Below, piece after piece: positions 1 through 8,611 of a stretch of 64,000 nt of DNA. This DNA comes from Butyricimonas synergistica DSM 23225 (GTDB taxonomy: Bacteria > Bacteroidota > Bacteroidia > Bacteroidales > Marinifilaceae). The stretch lies in assembly GCF_000379665.1 (NCBI RefSeq), contig NZ_KB903368.1, forward strand, positions 62,001 through 126,000, written 5' to 3'. How positions within the stretch are numbered: position 1 is the stretch's first letter; every line of letters starts with the position of its first letter. The translations under genes and the position numbers were made by a program. The notes under the pieces are model-generated. The model was not told the DNA's origin and searched no databases. It saw only the letters and a list, made by a program, of their open reading frames with translations.

Positions 1-280
1 GTCGGGGATAACCGCTTGCATCAATCACGGGATCGACACTCGTGACGGTTCCAGACACGGAACTGTGAATGTTGGCAGAGATAAATCCTGCCGCCTGACC
101 GATAAGTTGTCCTACTTTTACTGTATCACCTTTTTTCACCGTGGGTGCGGCAGGTGCCCCGATATGTTGAGATAATGGAATAATAACTTGTTCGGGGAGG
201 GGAAGCGTGATGATTTCCCCTTGTGCTGATAATTTATTTTCGGGTGGATGTACACCCCCTATTTTAAATGTCTTTAGCAC
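1..280 (-). CDS. rnfC: RnfC, electron transport complex subunit C (N-terminal part, runs off the window)
   Basis: This is the N-terminal 93 codons of the Rnf complex subunit C, which takes part in sodium- or proton-coupled electron transfer between ferredoxin and NAD+. The translated start contains GGVHPPENK, then PLSQHIGAPA, then SSVSGTV, which are typical of the RnfC N-terminal barrel-sandwich region. The start is a GTG at 278-280. The only in-frame codons upstream are GCC and TAC before a TAA stop, so the GTG is forced. The gene lies downstream of rnfB on the same strand, after an 85-bp spacer holding a hairpin. The NADH/FMN and Fe-S parts lie outside the window. Confidence 0.9.
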   Translation of the reverse strand, partial: MLKTFKIGGVHPPENKLSAQGEIITLPLPEQVIIPLSQHIGAPAAPTVKKGDTVKVGQLIGQAAGFISANIHSSVSGTVTSVDPVIDASGYPR

Positions 281-325
281 GGCGTATTAATTTTAGATTT
301 ACGATTTTAAATTTAAGATCTTATG

Positions 326-360
326 GATTCAGTGATTTATAATCACATAATCATTGAATC
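326..360 (-). terminator. Hairpin between rnfB and rnfC (attenuator or processing site)
   Basis: Arms 326-337 and 349-360 are inverted repeats of 12 bp with one mismatch around an 11-nt loop, starting 5 nt after the rnfB stop. No clear T-run follows, and rnfC follows within 50 bp. It is more likely an intercistronic stabiliser or attenuator than a full terminator. Confidence 0.4.
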
Positions 361-365
361 GACAA

Positions 366-1241
366 TTACTGAATGGATTCGTCGTTTTTCGCTTCCGTGG
401 TTGCCGGTTCCGTGATCTTTCGCGGCGGGAAGTTTACCTCGTGGATAGCGTGTGTCGGGCATACGCTTACACACTTGCGGCAAAGTTTGCACTTGCGGAA
501 ATCGATGTAGGCCAAGTTGTTTTCCAGGGTGATAGCCTCGAATGGACATTCTTTGACGCATTTTCCACAACCGATGCAAGCGACTGTACAAGCCTTGCGG
601 GCGATATTCCCCTTGTCCTTGTTCACGCAGCACACGAAAACACGGCGGTCTTTCGGACCTTTGTTCCGCAATTCGATGATGTTTCTCGGGCAGGTTTTCA
701 CGCAGGCACCGCAGGCAACACATTTCTCGTCGGAAACGACGGGCAGACCGTTGGCATCCATGTGTATGGCATCGAATGCGCAAACGTTGACGCAATCGCC
801 GCAACCAAGACATCCGTAGGTACAATCCGTTTCACCCCGGTAGAGGGAATGCTCGATCGCACATGAACGGTACCCGTCGTAGGTACTCGTGCGTTGACGA
901 TGGTCACAAGTGCCGTTACATCTCACGACCGCTATCTGCGGTGTTTGTGCCGATACTTCCATACCTAGCGCGGAGGCGACTTTCGCCATAGTTTCCGCTC
1001 CTCCCACCGGACAAAACAGTCCATCCAATGAAGTGGCTTTTACCGTGGCTTCCGCGAAACCCCTACACCCGGGTTTGCCGCATCCCCCGCAATTTGCCCC
1101 AGGCAGAATGCTTTCCACGATATCAATTCTCGGGTCTTCCTCGACCTTGAACTTTTGCGCGACAAAATAAAGAATCACTGCCGATGCGATCCCTATGGCG
1201 CATAAAAAAATGATGGTGTAAATAATGGTAGTAGTCATCAT
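366..1241 (-). CDS. rnfB: RnfB, ferredoxin-type subunit of the Rnf complex
   Basis: RnfB passes electrons from ferredoxin into the membrane Rnf complex. The 291-residue protein has one N-terminal membrane segment (about residues 6-28). The cysteine-rich Fe-S domain follows, with CGGCGKPGC at 51-59 and a further Cys at 77. Four CxxCxxC-type ferredoxin clusters come next (CLGCGDCVNVC, CVACGACVKTC, CIGCGKCVKEC, CKLCRKCVSVC). The long polyferredoxin tail is usual for Bacteroidota RnfB. Two adjacent ATG codons (1239-1241 and 1236-1238) are possible starts. rseC lies 66 bp upstream and rnfC downstream, the usual order in this phylum. Confidence 0.95.
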   Translation of the reverse strand: MMTTTIIYTIIFLCAIGIASAVILYFVAQKFKVEEDPRIDIVESILPGANCGGCGKPGCRGFAEATVKATSLDGLFCPVGGAETMAKVASALGMEVSAQTPQIAVVRCNGTCDHRQRTSTYDGYRSCAIEHSLYRGETDCTYGCLGCGDCVNVCAFDAIHMDANGLPVVSDEKCVACGACVKTCPRNIIELRNKGPKDRRVFVCCVNKDKGNIARKACTVACIGCGKCVKECPFEAITLENNLAYIDFRKCKLCRKCVSVCPTHAIHEVNFPPRKITEPATTEAKNDESIQ

Positions 1242-1307
1242 AAGGTGTTTGTTTTGTCTCCTCTAGTTCTGTTATAACGCCCGTAAAGTTATTATTTTTT
1301 TTCTAGG

Positions 1308-1724
1308 TTATGCTATTTTAACCTTAAATTTTATTTTCCGGGCAAAGCTATTTCTGCAAAAATACAGTATGGTAAAGTAAACTGCGACGGCTAGGAGAAC
1401 AAGAGAGGCGGCAACGATTTCACTCGTCCCCGATAAAGTTAGCAGGGCGAGTAACGCGATAATCAAGACAGAGGGAAGAATATAGGCGAAAACGACTGAT
1501 AACGTGGCGTTCCGGGTGCTGGCGGTGACGATGACTTTATCACCGACAGCCACGGGAATGTCAGGTCGTTCCGCCGTGATATTTTTTTGCACGACTTCCG
1601 ATAGACCACAAGCGCTTTTGGAATGGCAGGATGCACACGCCGATTGATTCTGTATTGCCACGATGATAGAGGATTCCTCTACTTTTATAACAATCCCGTC
1701 GTGTTCTATCGTGTCTTTTGCCAT
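1308..1724 (-). CDS. rseC: RseC/MucC-family SoxR-reducing system protein
   Basis: This small membrane protein of 138 residues has an N-terminal cytoplasmic domain with a CxxCxxxxxC pattern (CASCHSKSAC, about residues 30-39). Two hydrophobic segments (about 79-97 and 103-122) and a basic tail follow. These features match the RseC/MucC family, which is often the first gene of Rnf operons in Bacteroidota and is linked to redox maintenance of Fe-S proteins together with Rnf. It lies 16 bp downstream of der and 66 bp upstream of rnfB on the same strand. Its role in the Rnf operon here is inferred from family and position. Confidence 0.85.
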   Translation of the reverse strand: MAKDTIEHDGIVIKVEESSIIVAIQNQSACASCHSKSACGLSEVVQKNITAERPDIPVAVGDKVIVTASTRNATLSVVFAYILPSVLIIALLALLTLSGTSEIVAASLVLLAVAVYFTILYFCRNSFARKIKFKVKIA

Positions 1725-1740
1725 CTCTGCCTTCCCTTTC

Positions 1741-3048
1741 TTATTTTTTACGCATAAACACGTTGATCGGAACCCCGGTGAAATTCCAGTGCTCCCGGAT
1801 TTTGTTTTCCAGGAAACGCTTGTACGGGTCTTTCACGTATTGCGGTAAGTTGCAGTAGAATGCGAAAGACGGCGTCTTTGTGGGTAATTGCGTTACGTAT
1901 TTAATGCGGATATATTTTCCTTTTAAACTTGGCGGGGGATAGTTTTCTATCTCTTCCAGCATAATCCGGTTCAATTCCGAGGTCTTGAGTTTCTGTTTCC
2001 GGCTTTCGTAAGTTGCTATGGCGGCTTCCAGTGCTTTCAGCAAGCGCTGTTTCGTGAGGGCGGAGGTGAAAATGATCTCCACGTCGTTGAAAGGAGCCAT
2101 TTTAGCCCGCAGGTCTTTCTCGAAATTGATAGTGGTCTTGTTGTCCTTCTCGATTAAGTCCCACTTGTTCACTAGAACCACGATTCCTTTCTGGTTACGC
2201 TCGATCAGGTGAAATATGGTCAAGTCCTGGGCTTCCATGCCCCGGGTGGCATCAATCAATAGCATACACACGTCGCAATCCTCGATGGCACGTACGGAAC
2301 GCATCACGGAATAGAATTCCACGTCCTCGTTTACTTTGGCTTTCTTGCGCAGTCCGGCTGTATCCACGAGCAGGAAGTCGTGCCCGAAGCGGTTGTAACG
2401 GGTGGTCAACGTGTCGCGTGTCGTTCCCGCTATTTCGGTAACGATATTTCGCTCTTCCCCGATCAAGGCGTTGATCGTGGAGGATTTTCCCACGTTGGGG
2501 CGTCCCACGATAGCAATTTTCGGCAGCTCGTCTTCTTCTTCCAGCGGTTCGTCGGTAAAGTGGGATACCAGTTTATCAAGCAATTCTCCCGTTCCCGATC
2601 CGTTGATGGATGAGATGGGAAATATTTCTTCCCCGACACCTAGTTTGTAGAATTCGTGAACGTCGTAAAGTCGTTCACCGTTATCCACTTTGTTGGCAAC
2701 AAGGTAGATTGGTTTCGTTACTTTCCGCAACATGCGGGCGAAACTATAATCCAGGTCGGTGATGCCTAGTTCCACGTCGCACACGAACAGGATCACGTCC
2801 GCTTCGTCCATGGCTAGTAGCACCTGTTTGTTGATTTCTTCCTCGAAAATATCAGAACTGTTGGAAACGTACCCTCCCGTGTCGATAACGGAAAAGTCTT
2901 TGCCGTTCCACACTGATTTACCGTAGTTCCGGTCACGGGTCACACCGCTTTCCTCGTTCACGATGGCTACACGTCCACCGACCAAGCGATTGAAAAGTGT
3001 TGATTTTCCCACGTTGGGGCGTCCTACTATGGCAACAATATTACTCAT
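1741..3048 (-). CDS. der: Der (EngA), tandem-domain ribosome-assembly GTPase
   Basis: Der is an essential GTPase in large-subunit maturation. The protein has two GTPase domains in tandem, each with GRPNVGKS (near residues 8 and 182 of the chosen protein), matching DTGG/DTAG switch motifs and NKVD/NKWD specificity motifs. A KH-like C-terminal domain follows and ends in MRKK. The start chosen is the ATG at 3046-3048, which begins [12 protein letters not shown], directly at the P-loop strand as in the family. The frame stays open 16 codons further, but that stretch is low-complexity intergenic sequence and does not look coding. The length of 435 residues is normal. Confidence 0.95.
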   Translation of the reverse strand: MSNIVAIVGRPNVGKSTLFNRLVGGRVAIVNEESGVTRDRNYGKSVWNGKDFSVIDTGGYVSNSSDIFEEEINKQVLLAMDEADVILFVCDVELGITDLDYSFARMLRKVTKPIYLVANKVDNGERLYDVHEFYKLGVGEEIFPISSINGSGTGELLDKLVSHFTDEPLEEEDELPKIAIVGRPNVGKSSTINALIGEERNIVTEIAGTTRDTLTTRYNRFGHDFLLVDTAGLRKKAKVNEDVEFYSVMRSVRAIEDCDVCMLLIDATRGMEAQDLTIFHLIERNQKGIVVLVNKWDLIEKDNKTTINFEKDLRAKMAPFNDVEIIFTSALTKQRLLKALEAAIATYESRKQKLKTSELNRIMLEEIENYPPPSLKGKYIRIKYVTQLPTKTPSFAFYCNLPQYVKDPYKRFLENKIREHWNFTGVPINVFMRKK

Positions 3049-3066
3049 CTTATGAATTGAAAATTG

Positions 3067-3100
3067 AAAATTGAGAATGATGATTTGCAATCTCAATTTT
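3067..3100 (-). terminator. Perfect 10-bp hairpin between era and der
   Basis: Arms 3067-3076 and 3091-3100 are perfect inverted repeats of 10 bp around a 14-nt loop, placed 11 bp after the era stop. On the minus strand a T-rich stretch follows the hairpin (3054-3066), with short direct repeats of the AATTGAAA type. It may reduce read-through from era into der. Confidence 0.55.
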
Positions 3101-3111
3101 AGTTATTAATG

Positions 3112-3996
3112 TTATAATTGTTTGTAACCGAAGCGTTTCAAGTCATTTTCCTTGTTGCGCCAGTCTTTCAGGACTTTGACGTACAGGTTGAGGAAAACTT
3201 TTTTACTGAAAAAAGCTTCGATGTCGGCACGGGCTTCCGTTCCGACTTTTTTCAAGGCAGAGCCTTGGTGCCCGATGAGGATGCCTTTTTGGGAATCGCG
3301 TTCGACGTTGATAACCGCCATGATGTTGATTCGTTTGGCATCTTCTTTGAATTCTTCGATGACCACCTCTACGGAGTAAGGAATTTCTTTGTCATAGTTC
3401 AACAAAATCTTTTCCCGGATAATTTCTGTCACGAAGAAACGGGCGGGCATATCCGTCATTTCTTCCTTGTCAAAGTAAGGTTCCCCGACGGGAAGCAATT
3501 CCAGAATCCGTTTGTACAGGTTGTCAACGTTGAAGTTCTCGGTTGCCGAGATTGGAAATATTTCCGCTTGCGGAATGATTTCCTTCCATTTCGTGAATAG
3601 TGCATCCAGCTTATCCGGCGTGGTCAGATCGATTTTGTTCAATACCAACAGGATGGGAACTTCGCTTTTCTTTACCTTCTCGATAAAGTCGGCATTCTTC
3701 TCGAAATTCTCCACCACGTCAGTAACGTAGAGGATGATGTCCGCATCGATGATGGCAGTCTTCGAGAAGTCCAGCATATATTCCTGCATCTTGTAACTTG
3801 GCTTCACGACTCCCGGGGTGTCTGAAAACACGATTTGAAAATCCTCTCCGTTCACGATACCTTTGATGCGGTGGCGTGTGGTTTGGGATTTAGACGTGAT
3901 AATCGATAATTTTTCCCCGACTAATCGATTCATCAAGGTGGATTTTCCCACGTTGGGATTTCCTAAAATATTGACAAAACCTGCTTTATGCTCCAT
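3112..3996 (-). CDS. era: Era, 16S rRNA-binding GTPase
   Basis: Era helps assemble the 30S subunit. The 294-residue protein has an N-terminal GTPase domain with GNPNVGKS near residue 12, DTPG in switch II and NKID in G4. A C-terminal KH RNA-binding domain carries the segment GILIGHQGSALKKVG (about residues 234-248). The length is normal. It is the first gene of the era-der-rseC-rnf run on the minus strand. A -7-type promoter element lies 23 bp upstream of its start. Confidence 0.95.
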   Translation of the reverse strand: MEHKAGFVNILGNPNVGKSTLMNRLVGEKLSIITSKSQTTRHRIKGIVNGEDFQIVFSDTPGVVKPSYKMQEYMLDFSKTAIIDADIILYVTDVVENFEKNADFIEKVKKSEVPILLVLNKIDLTTPDKLDALFTKWKEIIPQAEIFPISATENFNVDNLYKRILELLPVGEPYFDKEEMTDMPARFFVTEIIREKILLNYDKEIPYSVEVVIEEFKEDAKRINIMAVINVERDSQKGILIGHQGSALKKVGTEARADIEAFFSKKVFLNLYVKVLKDWRNKENDLKRFGYKQL

Positions 3997-4018
3997 GTAC
4001 TCAAAAATTTATTGGGTA

Positions 4019-4026
4019 CAAAAGTA
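4019..4026 (-). promoter_or_regulatory. Probable era promoter -7 element (TACTTTTG)
   Basis: The minus strand reads TACTTTTG, matching the Bacteroidota consensus TAnnTTTG, 23 bp before the era ATG. A TTG lies 25 bp further upstream, longer than the usual 19-21 bp, so the -33 part is uncertain. Confidence 0.45.
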
Positions 4027-4284
4027 CAATTAAAAATTGGATTTGAGAAATCAACTCTTATCAATCTCCAATCTATCCTCTATCGGGATAGATTTAGGAT
4101 AGCCTTTTATTTGCAATTAGAAAAAAATTGTTATAAATCAACTTGCAGGTATGTTTATTATTGAATTCCGACAGGGGTAGTTCCTCTCCGTTATCACGGC
4201 TTTATCTTTTTAGGAAATGGAACAAGAAAAGTTATTTATGCTATATGACTCGCTTGGCTGGACGAGCAGATTGAAAAATGGTAA

Positions 4285-4312
4285 TACCCCGCCGTTTGCA
4301 CGTGGCGGGGTA
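4285..4312 (-). terminator. Rho-independent-type terminator of the YD-repeat-like gene
   Basis: A GC-rich 9-bp perfect stem (4285-4293 with 4304-4312) encloses a 10-nt loop. On the minus strand it is followed by TTACCATTTTT. It lies 40 bp beyond the stop of the gene at 4353-6092. Confidence 0.8.
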
Positions 4313-4352
4313 AATGCTTGTATCTGCGGTATGACCGGGATTGGTGGAATTG

Positions 4353-6092
4353 TTACTTGTATATGTATTCTATCTTTTCCGAGTTGGCGGGATTTTGCGG
4401 GTCGGTTTTGACAATCCATGCTCCCGTGTTGTCGTACTCGTACTTGTAACGAGGATCGGTCTGGTTGCCGAATTCATCGTAATGGATGGTCGTGTTGCCC
4501 GTGATCTTCTCGTTTTGCAGGTTTTCTTTCTCGTAGGATATGGCGGTGAGGTAACCGTAAGGGTTGTAACCGTAGCGCGACGTTTGTTTTGTGATCGGGT
4601 TATGGATGTCCGGTTTCAGGTTTATTTTGATTTCTTGCATCAGGCGTCCTTTGTTGTCGTATGTCAGATCGGTTTGGGCGTATATTTGCCCGTTGGCGTA
4701 TTCTTGTATTTGAATGATTTGTCCTTCGTTGTTATAGGTTTCTATACGGTTCCTGTCGTTATGCCATTTCGTGTTTTTCATGCTGATATGCCCTTGTATG
4801 TTGTACTGGCAATTGACTTGGCACAGGATGTTCTTGGAAAGGGAATCCACTGTTTCCTCCTCGAAGCATTTGCCGAGGTCGTTGTATTTGAAGGTCGTGA
4901 CGACCGTGGACAGGGTGGAATCTTTTACCAGTGTCGTGGTGACGGATTCCAATAAATAGCCGTGATCATTGTATTTATAGCAAACATTGGTAGTGGTATC
5001 TCCCGTCACGAGGGTTTCGCAAGTGATTTTGTTGCCCCTGTAATATTTCGTGCACGAGGGGGTAGACCATATCATGGAGTCCACGAATTGTTCTCTTAAC
5101 TGGTACGCCTTGTCCCTGAATGGCTTGTACTTGTGGTCTTGCAGGTATTTTTTCACGAGAGGGAGTCGTGCGGACGAGTCAATTTGGGCGATCAGGATCA
5201 CGAGATCGACGCTGTCATTCGTGTATTCTACTTCCGGCAGGAAGTTTCTCGGGCAGCCGCTGAGATACGGGCAGTTCAGGTAGGCGTTGATGGCAGTTTT
5301 CATTTCTTCCGGGTTGTAGGCGTTCTTGATTTCGCCGTACAAATGTATGTCGTACATTTTTTCCACGTCTGCTTTATAGGGACGAGGTTCTTTCGTGCCC
5401 GAGTAGAATGTTTTCAGCACGGGGTTGTTGAAGAAAGCCAGTATGCTCGAGTCGGTGGTACAAGTACAAGCACCGTCGTAAAGTAGTTTGTTGTAAATGG
5501 TGGCTACTGCCGGATAGTTGTACAAGGTGTCGAAATCCGTGAAGTAGGTTTCGCATTTGCCCAAGGTCGGTTGTGATTTCAGATCGGCGAATTGTACCTT
5601 TTCTTTCAGTACGATGATCGAGTTGAATATTTTCGGGGTTATCGCGTATTTGTATTTTGCCAGCAGACCGAGCAAGGTGCGCGAATCTTTCAGTTGAGAG
5701 TCGGAATACGCCAGAATGGCGTAGATCGTGGAGTCGGCTTTCCAAACGAAAGTTTCGTAGTTCAGCCCAGCATCCCGGCAGATGGAACGGACACGAGCCC
5801 CGTCGTCCTGTTGATTTTCTTCCATGCTGGTTTTCAAGTAAGGTTCGACAGCCCCGAGGCTAGGGTCGAAAAGAAGTGTTTCCAGTGCATCGGCAAGAGC
5901 GATTTCATGTTTATACGTTTCGGCACTCTTGAGGTCAATCCTCTCTTTTACCCTCGCGTATTTATCCCGTTCCACTCTTGCGATGTGCTCGTATAGTTTT
6001 TCAATCCTGTTTTGCTTCTGCGCGAAAAGGTCGTTGGTGAAGCCCCCCGTGAAAAGCGTACAAATGATAATCGTTGGTAATAATTTTTTCAT
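4353..6092 (-). CDS. Secreted protein of unknown function with C-terminal YD/RHS-like repeats
   Basis: The 579-residue protein has a signal peptide (MKKLLPTIIICTLFTGGFTN, cleavage likely near AQ at 25). A mostly helical N-terminal region of about 330 residues comes next. The C-terminal third has repeated short motifs such as YKYNDHGYL, FKYNDLGK, YNNEGQI, YDNKGRL, YGYNPYGYL, YDEFGNQ and YEYDNTGA. These resemble the YD-type strands of RHS-like secreted proteins, although no full RHS core or toxin tip is visible. The N-terminal part has many Cys residues (for example CTCTT and CPYLSGCP). I do not recognise a characterised family. The gene is monocistronic, with a promoter at 6101-6108 and a terminator at 4285-4312. 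It faces away from the yhcH-like gene. Confidence 0.75.
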   Translation of the reverse strand: MKKLLPTIIICTLFTGGFTNDLFAQKQNRIEKLYEHIARVERDKYARVKERIDLKSAETYKHEIALADALETLLFDPSLGAVEPYLKTSMEENQQDDGARVRSICRDAGLNYETFVWKADSTIYAILAYSDSQLKDSRTLLGLLAKYKYAITPKIFNSIIVLKEKVQFADLKSQPTLGKCETYFTDFDTLYNYPAVATIYNKLLYDGACTCTTDSSILAFFNNPVLKTFYSGTKEPRPYKADVEKMYDIHLYGEIKNAYNPEEMKTAINAYLNCPYLSGCPRNFLPEVEYTNDSVDLVILIAQIDSSARLPLVKKYLQDHKYKPFRDKAYQLREQFVDSMIWSTPSCTKYYRGNKITCETLVTGDTTTNVCYKYNDHGYLLESVTTTLVKDSTLSTVVTTFKYNDLGKCFEEETVDSLSKNILCQVNCQYNIQGHISMKNTKWHNDRNRIETYNNEGQIIQIQEYANGQIYAQTDLTYDNKGRLMQEIKINLKPDIHNPITKQTSRYGYNPYGYLTAISYEKENLQNEKITGNTTIHYDEFGNQTDPRYKYEYDNTGAWIVKTDPQNPANSEKIEYIYK

Positions 6093-6100
6093 ATCGTTCT

Positions 6101-6108
6101 CAAATTTA
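6101..6108 (-). promoter_or_regulatory. -7 element for the YD-repeat-like gene (TAAATTTG)
   Basis: The minus strand reads TAAATTTG, a match to TAnnTTTG, only 8 bp before the ATG at 6090-6092. Transcription from it would give a nearly leaderless mRNA. A small inverted repeat (CGTAG-TAT-CTACG, 6110-6122) sits just upstream and could be an operator. Confidence 0.5.
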
Positions 6109-6173
6109 GCGTAGTATCTACGTAAAAATAGGGATAAAGTTCGATGTGGATAACAGTTTTAGCTATAATTATC

Positions 6174-6181
6174 TATCTTTG
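6174..6181 (+). promoter_or_regulatory. -7 element for the yhcH-like gene (TATCTTTG)
   Basis: TATCTTTG matches the TAnnTTTG consensus and lies 23 bp before the ATG at 6205. No TTTG is found at the ideal -33 distance. Confidence 0.5.
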
Positions 6182-6204
6182 TTAGGTAATTTTAAATACG
6201 AGTT

Positions 6205-6663
6205 ATGATTATTGATGTGATTGGCAATACGGAAAAAATAGAAGGATTAAATCCTTGGTTTAAAGTTGTTTTTGAGTATATAAGAACGCATGATCTCGTG
6301 AATATGCCCGTGGGGAGGATCGATGTGGCGGGGGATGATGCTTATATCAAGATCGAGGATGCCCGGGGACGAAGTGTCGGGGAGGCTGTGTATGAACGGC
6401 ATGATAAATATATCGATATTCAGATGCCTCTGTCCGGGCAGGAATCTTACGGGTGGAAGGCAAAAAGCCGGTTGGGTGAGGAGTCTGCTCCCTATAACAA
6501 AGAGGGAGATTATACGTTTTATAAAGATCGGGTGGAGGATGTATTATTTACGCTTTCTCCCGGTGAATTCGTGATCTTCTTCCCGGAGGATGCCCACGCG
6601 CCTTGTATTGGCGAGGGAGTAATCCGGAAGATGGTGGCGAAAGTGAAAAATTCTGTAATTTAG
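6205..6663 (+). CDS. YhcH/YjgK/YiaL (DUF386) family protein
   Basis: The protein is 152 residues. It belongs to the YhcH/YjgK/YiaL family of cupin-like metal-binding proteins, which include the beta subunit EbgC of evolved beta-galactosidase and proteins in sialic acid catabolism. Supporting features are the central segment VYERHDKYIDIQ (about residues 72-83), the GWKAKSR region and the C-terminal FVIFFPEDAHAPCI with its His ligand. The length is typical. The substrate cannot be told, as the neighbours (a serine hydrolase and an unrelated divergent gene) do not point to a pathway. Confidence 0.85.
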   Translation: MIIDVIGNTEKIEGLNPWFKVVFEYIRTHDLVNMPVGRIDVAGDDAYIKIEDARGRSVGEAVYERHDKYIDIQMPLSGQESYGWKAKSRLGEESAPYNKEGDYTFYKDRVEDVLFTLSPGEFVIFFPEDAHAPCIGEGVIRKMVAKVKNSVI

Positions 6664-6730
6664 TGATTTTCGATTGTCGATTTATGATTGGCTGTCGTGA
6701 ACCTAGGAGAAAATTATAAATTGAGTTATT

Positions 6731-7879
6731 ATGAAGAAATGGCATAAAATTGTATTGGGGATCGTGGCGGTTTTGGTGATCGCTTATTTTTGTTTGCCTT
6801 ACTATGCCCGGCAGGCTCTGTTGTACTGGTATCCTTCCATTGACGATTTGTCGATGTTTGACAGGCACACGGTGCGGAAAGCCGATTCTACCTGGAATTG
6901 GGCTCAGGCAAGGGATTACAATACTTACGAGATGAGTTCGGAGGATGATGCTTACCTGGATAATTTTCGTACGGTGTCGTTTCTCGTGATTCAGAATGAC
7001 AGTATCGTGTACGAGGAATATCGTTCCGGGTGGAATGACACGAAGACTTCGAATATATTTTCTTCGACGAAGAGTATCGTGGGGTTGTTGGTCGGGGTGG
7101 CTTATGACGAGGGGAAGATCGAGAGTTTGGACGATCCCGTGTGGAAATATGTTCCCGAGTTCAAGGAGGGGGAGAAGAAGAAGATCACGATTCGCGATTT
7201 GTTGACAATGAGTGGCGGGTTGAACTGGGACGAGGCTTATGCTTCCTTGTTTTCCGTGACGACACACGGGTATTACGGGAATGATTTGTACGAGTTGGTA
7301 ACCGGGTTGGACGTGATCGAGGAGCCGGGAAAGCGGTTCTCTTACCGGAGTGGCGACACGCAGATATTGGCGTTTGTTGTGGAGAAGGCGACGGGGAAGA
7401 CGATCAGCGATTACGCGGAGGAGAAGCTGTGGCGACCGATGCAGGCGGGGCAGGATGCTTACTGGTTGCTGGATAAGAAGGACGGGGACGAGAAATCGTT
7501 CTGTTGTTTCCATACCACCGCCCGTGAGGTGGCTCGCTTTGCCCGCCTGATGTTGCATCACGGCAATTGGAACGGGAAGCAATTGATCTCGGAAGAGTAT
7601 ATCAACGAGGCTATGAGTCCGGCGAGATACCTGAAAGACGAGTGGGGAAAGGATTCCCTGGATTATTACGGTTTCCAGATTTGGATTATGAATTATCACG
7701 GTCAGCGTAACCCGTATTTCCGGGGAATGCTGGGACAGTATATTATTGCCATACCGGAACGGAACGCTATTATTGTCCGGCTGGGACATAAAAAAGATGA
7801 AAAACGTATTCGGGAAACTACCCGTGACGTGTACCGCTATATGGATATCGGGATGAAGATTTTGGATAATAGACAATAG
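6731..7879 (+). CDS. Membrane-anchored serine hydrolase (class C beta-lactamase / penicillin-binding-like family)
   Basis: The 382-residue protein has an N-terminal hydrophobic anchor (about residues 6-25). The rest is a serine beta-lactamase-like fold. The SxxK motif is SSTK at 111-114, the second motif is YRS at 205-207, and HHGNWNGKQLIS follows in the C-terminal half. Family members are peptidases or esterases of the cell envelope, and most are not antibiotic-degrading enzymes. The 67-bp gap to the upstream yhcH-like gene suggests possible co-transcription. The substrate is unknown. Confidence 0.85.
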   Translation: MKKWHKIVLGIVAVLVIAYFCLPYYARQALLYWYPSIDDLSMFDRHTVRKADSTWNWAQARDYNTYEMSSEDDAYLDNFRTVSFLVIQNDSIVYEEYRSGWNDTKTSNIFSSTKSIVGLLVGVAYDEGKIESLDDPVWKYVPEFKEGEKKKITIRDLLTMSGGLNWDEAYASLFSVTTHGYYGNDLYELVTGLDVIEEPGKRFSYRSGDTQILAFVVEKATGKTISDYAEEKLWRPMQAGQDAYWLLDKKDGDEKSFCCFHTTAREVARFARLMLHHGNWNGKQLISEEYINEAMSPARYLKDEWGKDSLDYYGFQIWIMNYHGQRNPYFRGMLGQYIIAIPERNAIIVRLGHKKDEKRIRETTRDVYRYMDIGMKILDNRQ

Positions 7880-7884
7880 AGTGT

Positions 7885-7916
7885 TTTGTAGATTTTAAAA
7901 GAAAAATCTATATTTG
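7885..7916 (+). promoter_or_regulatory. Bacteroidota promoter of the first FecI-FecR locus
   Basis: TTTG at 7885-7888 and TATATTTG at 7909-7916 are separated by 20 bp. This is a full match to the -33/-7 consensus. It lies 24 bp before the chosen sigma factor ATG (7941) and excludes a TTG at 7914 as the translation start. Confidence 0.85.
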
Positions 7917-7940
7917 TATATTCAACAAGGGTTGATTTAC

Positions 7941-8507
7941 ATGGATATGGATGAAATACGTTCAGATGAAATCTTCGAGGCTATAAAGCGGAGGGAGCAT
8001 GGTGTCTTTAAGCAACTTTTTGAAACTTATTTCAAGAAGATGACGCTTTTTGCCGAATATTTTCTTCTGGACAGGGATGAGGCGGAGGATATCGCACAGG
8101 AGATTTTCGTGGATTTGTGGAATAATGCACCGACGCTTCCGGGAATTGCAAATTTGAAGTCTTATCTTTTCGTGCAAGTCCGGAATAAATGTTTGAATCG
8201 GTTGAAGCATCTTCACGTGGAAGACCATTATAAGCAATGGTTAGCGGAAGCACAAGCATATGCGGAGATCCCGGAGGTGGAGATTGACCCGGAATTGTTG
8301 CAGCGGGTGTATGAGGTGATCGAGGAGTTGCCCGATCAATCCCGCCTTGTTTTTAAAAGTTGTGTGTTGGAAGGGAAAAAGTATAAGGACGTGGCGGAAG
8401 AAATGGGAATTTCAGTCAACACGGTGAATACCCAGATGAAACGGGCGTATAAATATATTCGAACCCGTTTGGGAGTTTCTTTTTTGATTATTCTTGCTGT
8501 TGTCTAG
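7941..8507 (+). CDS. ECF sigma factor, FecI-like (first Sus-type locus)
   Basis: This 188-residue sigma-70 family protein of the ECF type would direct RNA polymerase to its own cell-surface-signalling regulon. Region 2 contains DEAEDIAQEIFVDLWNN and region 4 contains a helix-turn-helix (YKDVAEEMGISVNTVNTQMK). The start ATG at 7941 is chosen because AAGGG lies 10 bp before it. A longer reading from TTG 7914 would begin inside the -7 promoter box. The C-terminus ends in a hydrophobic stretch (VSFLIILAVV), which is frequent in Bacteroidota FecI paralogs. A FecR gene follows after 104 bp containing a run of 14 A (8529-8542). Confidence 0.92.
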   Translation: MDMDEIRSDEIFEAIKRREHGVFKQLFETYFKKMTLFAEYFLLDRDEAEDIAQEIFVDLWNNAPTLPGIANLKSYLFVQVRNKCLNRLKHLHVEDHYKQWLAEAQAYAEIPEVEIDPELLQRVYEVIEELPDQSRLVFKSCVLEGKKYKDVAEEMGISVNTVNTQMKRAYKYIRTRLGVSFLIILAVV

Positions 8508-8611
8508 GTCGGATAATCAGTGTTTTACAAAAAAAAAAAAAATTCTTCGGATTTTTGTCACTGTGTTTTTCCTTGAAGTTGTCTTATATATGATTACAGC
8601 AAATAAATGCT

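Larger units (their letters stand above)
3997..4352. other. Intergenic region between era and the YD-repeat-like gene
   Basis: This is 356 bp of AT-rich sequence with no convincing gene. It holds the probable era promoter (4019-4026, minus) and the terminator of the gene to the right (4285-4312). A short open frame at 4217-4411 (plus) runs through the terminator and into the 3' end of the convergent gene, so it is not accepted. Confidence 0.6.

Noticed and set aside
4217-4411. Small plus-strand open frame in the spacer before the YD-repeat-like gene
   Set aside because: It runs through the 9-bp terminator hairpin and into the 3' end of the opposite gene, has no family match and no promoter box.
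6548-7876. Long minus-strand open frame opposite the serine hydrolase
   Set aside because: It is a shadow of the real gene: composition is unnatural, no family signature is present, and the plus-strand product has clear SxxK motifs.
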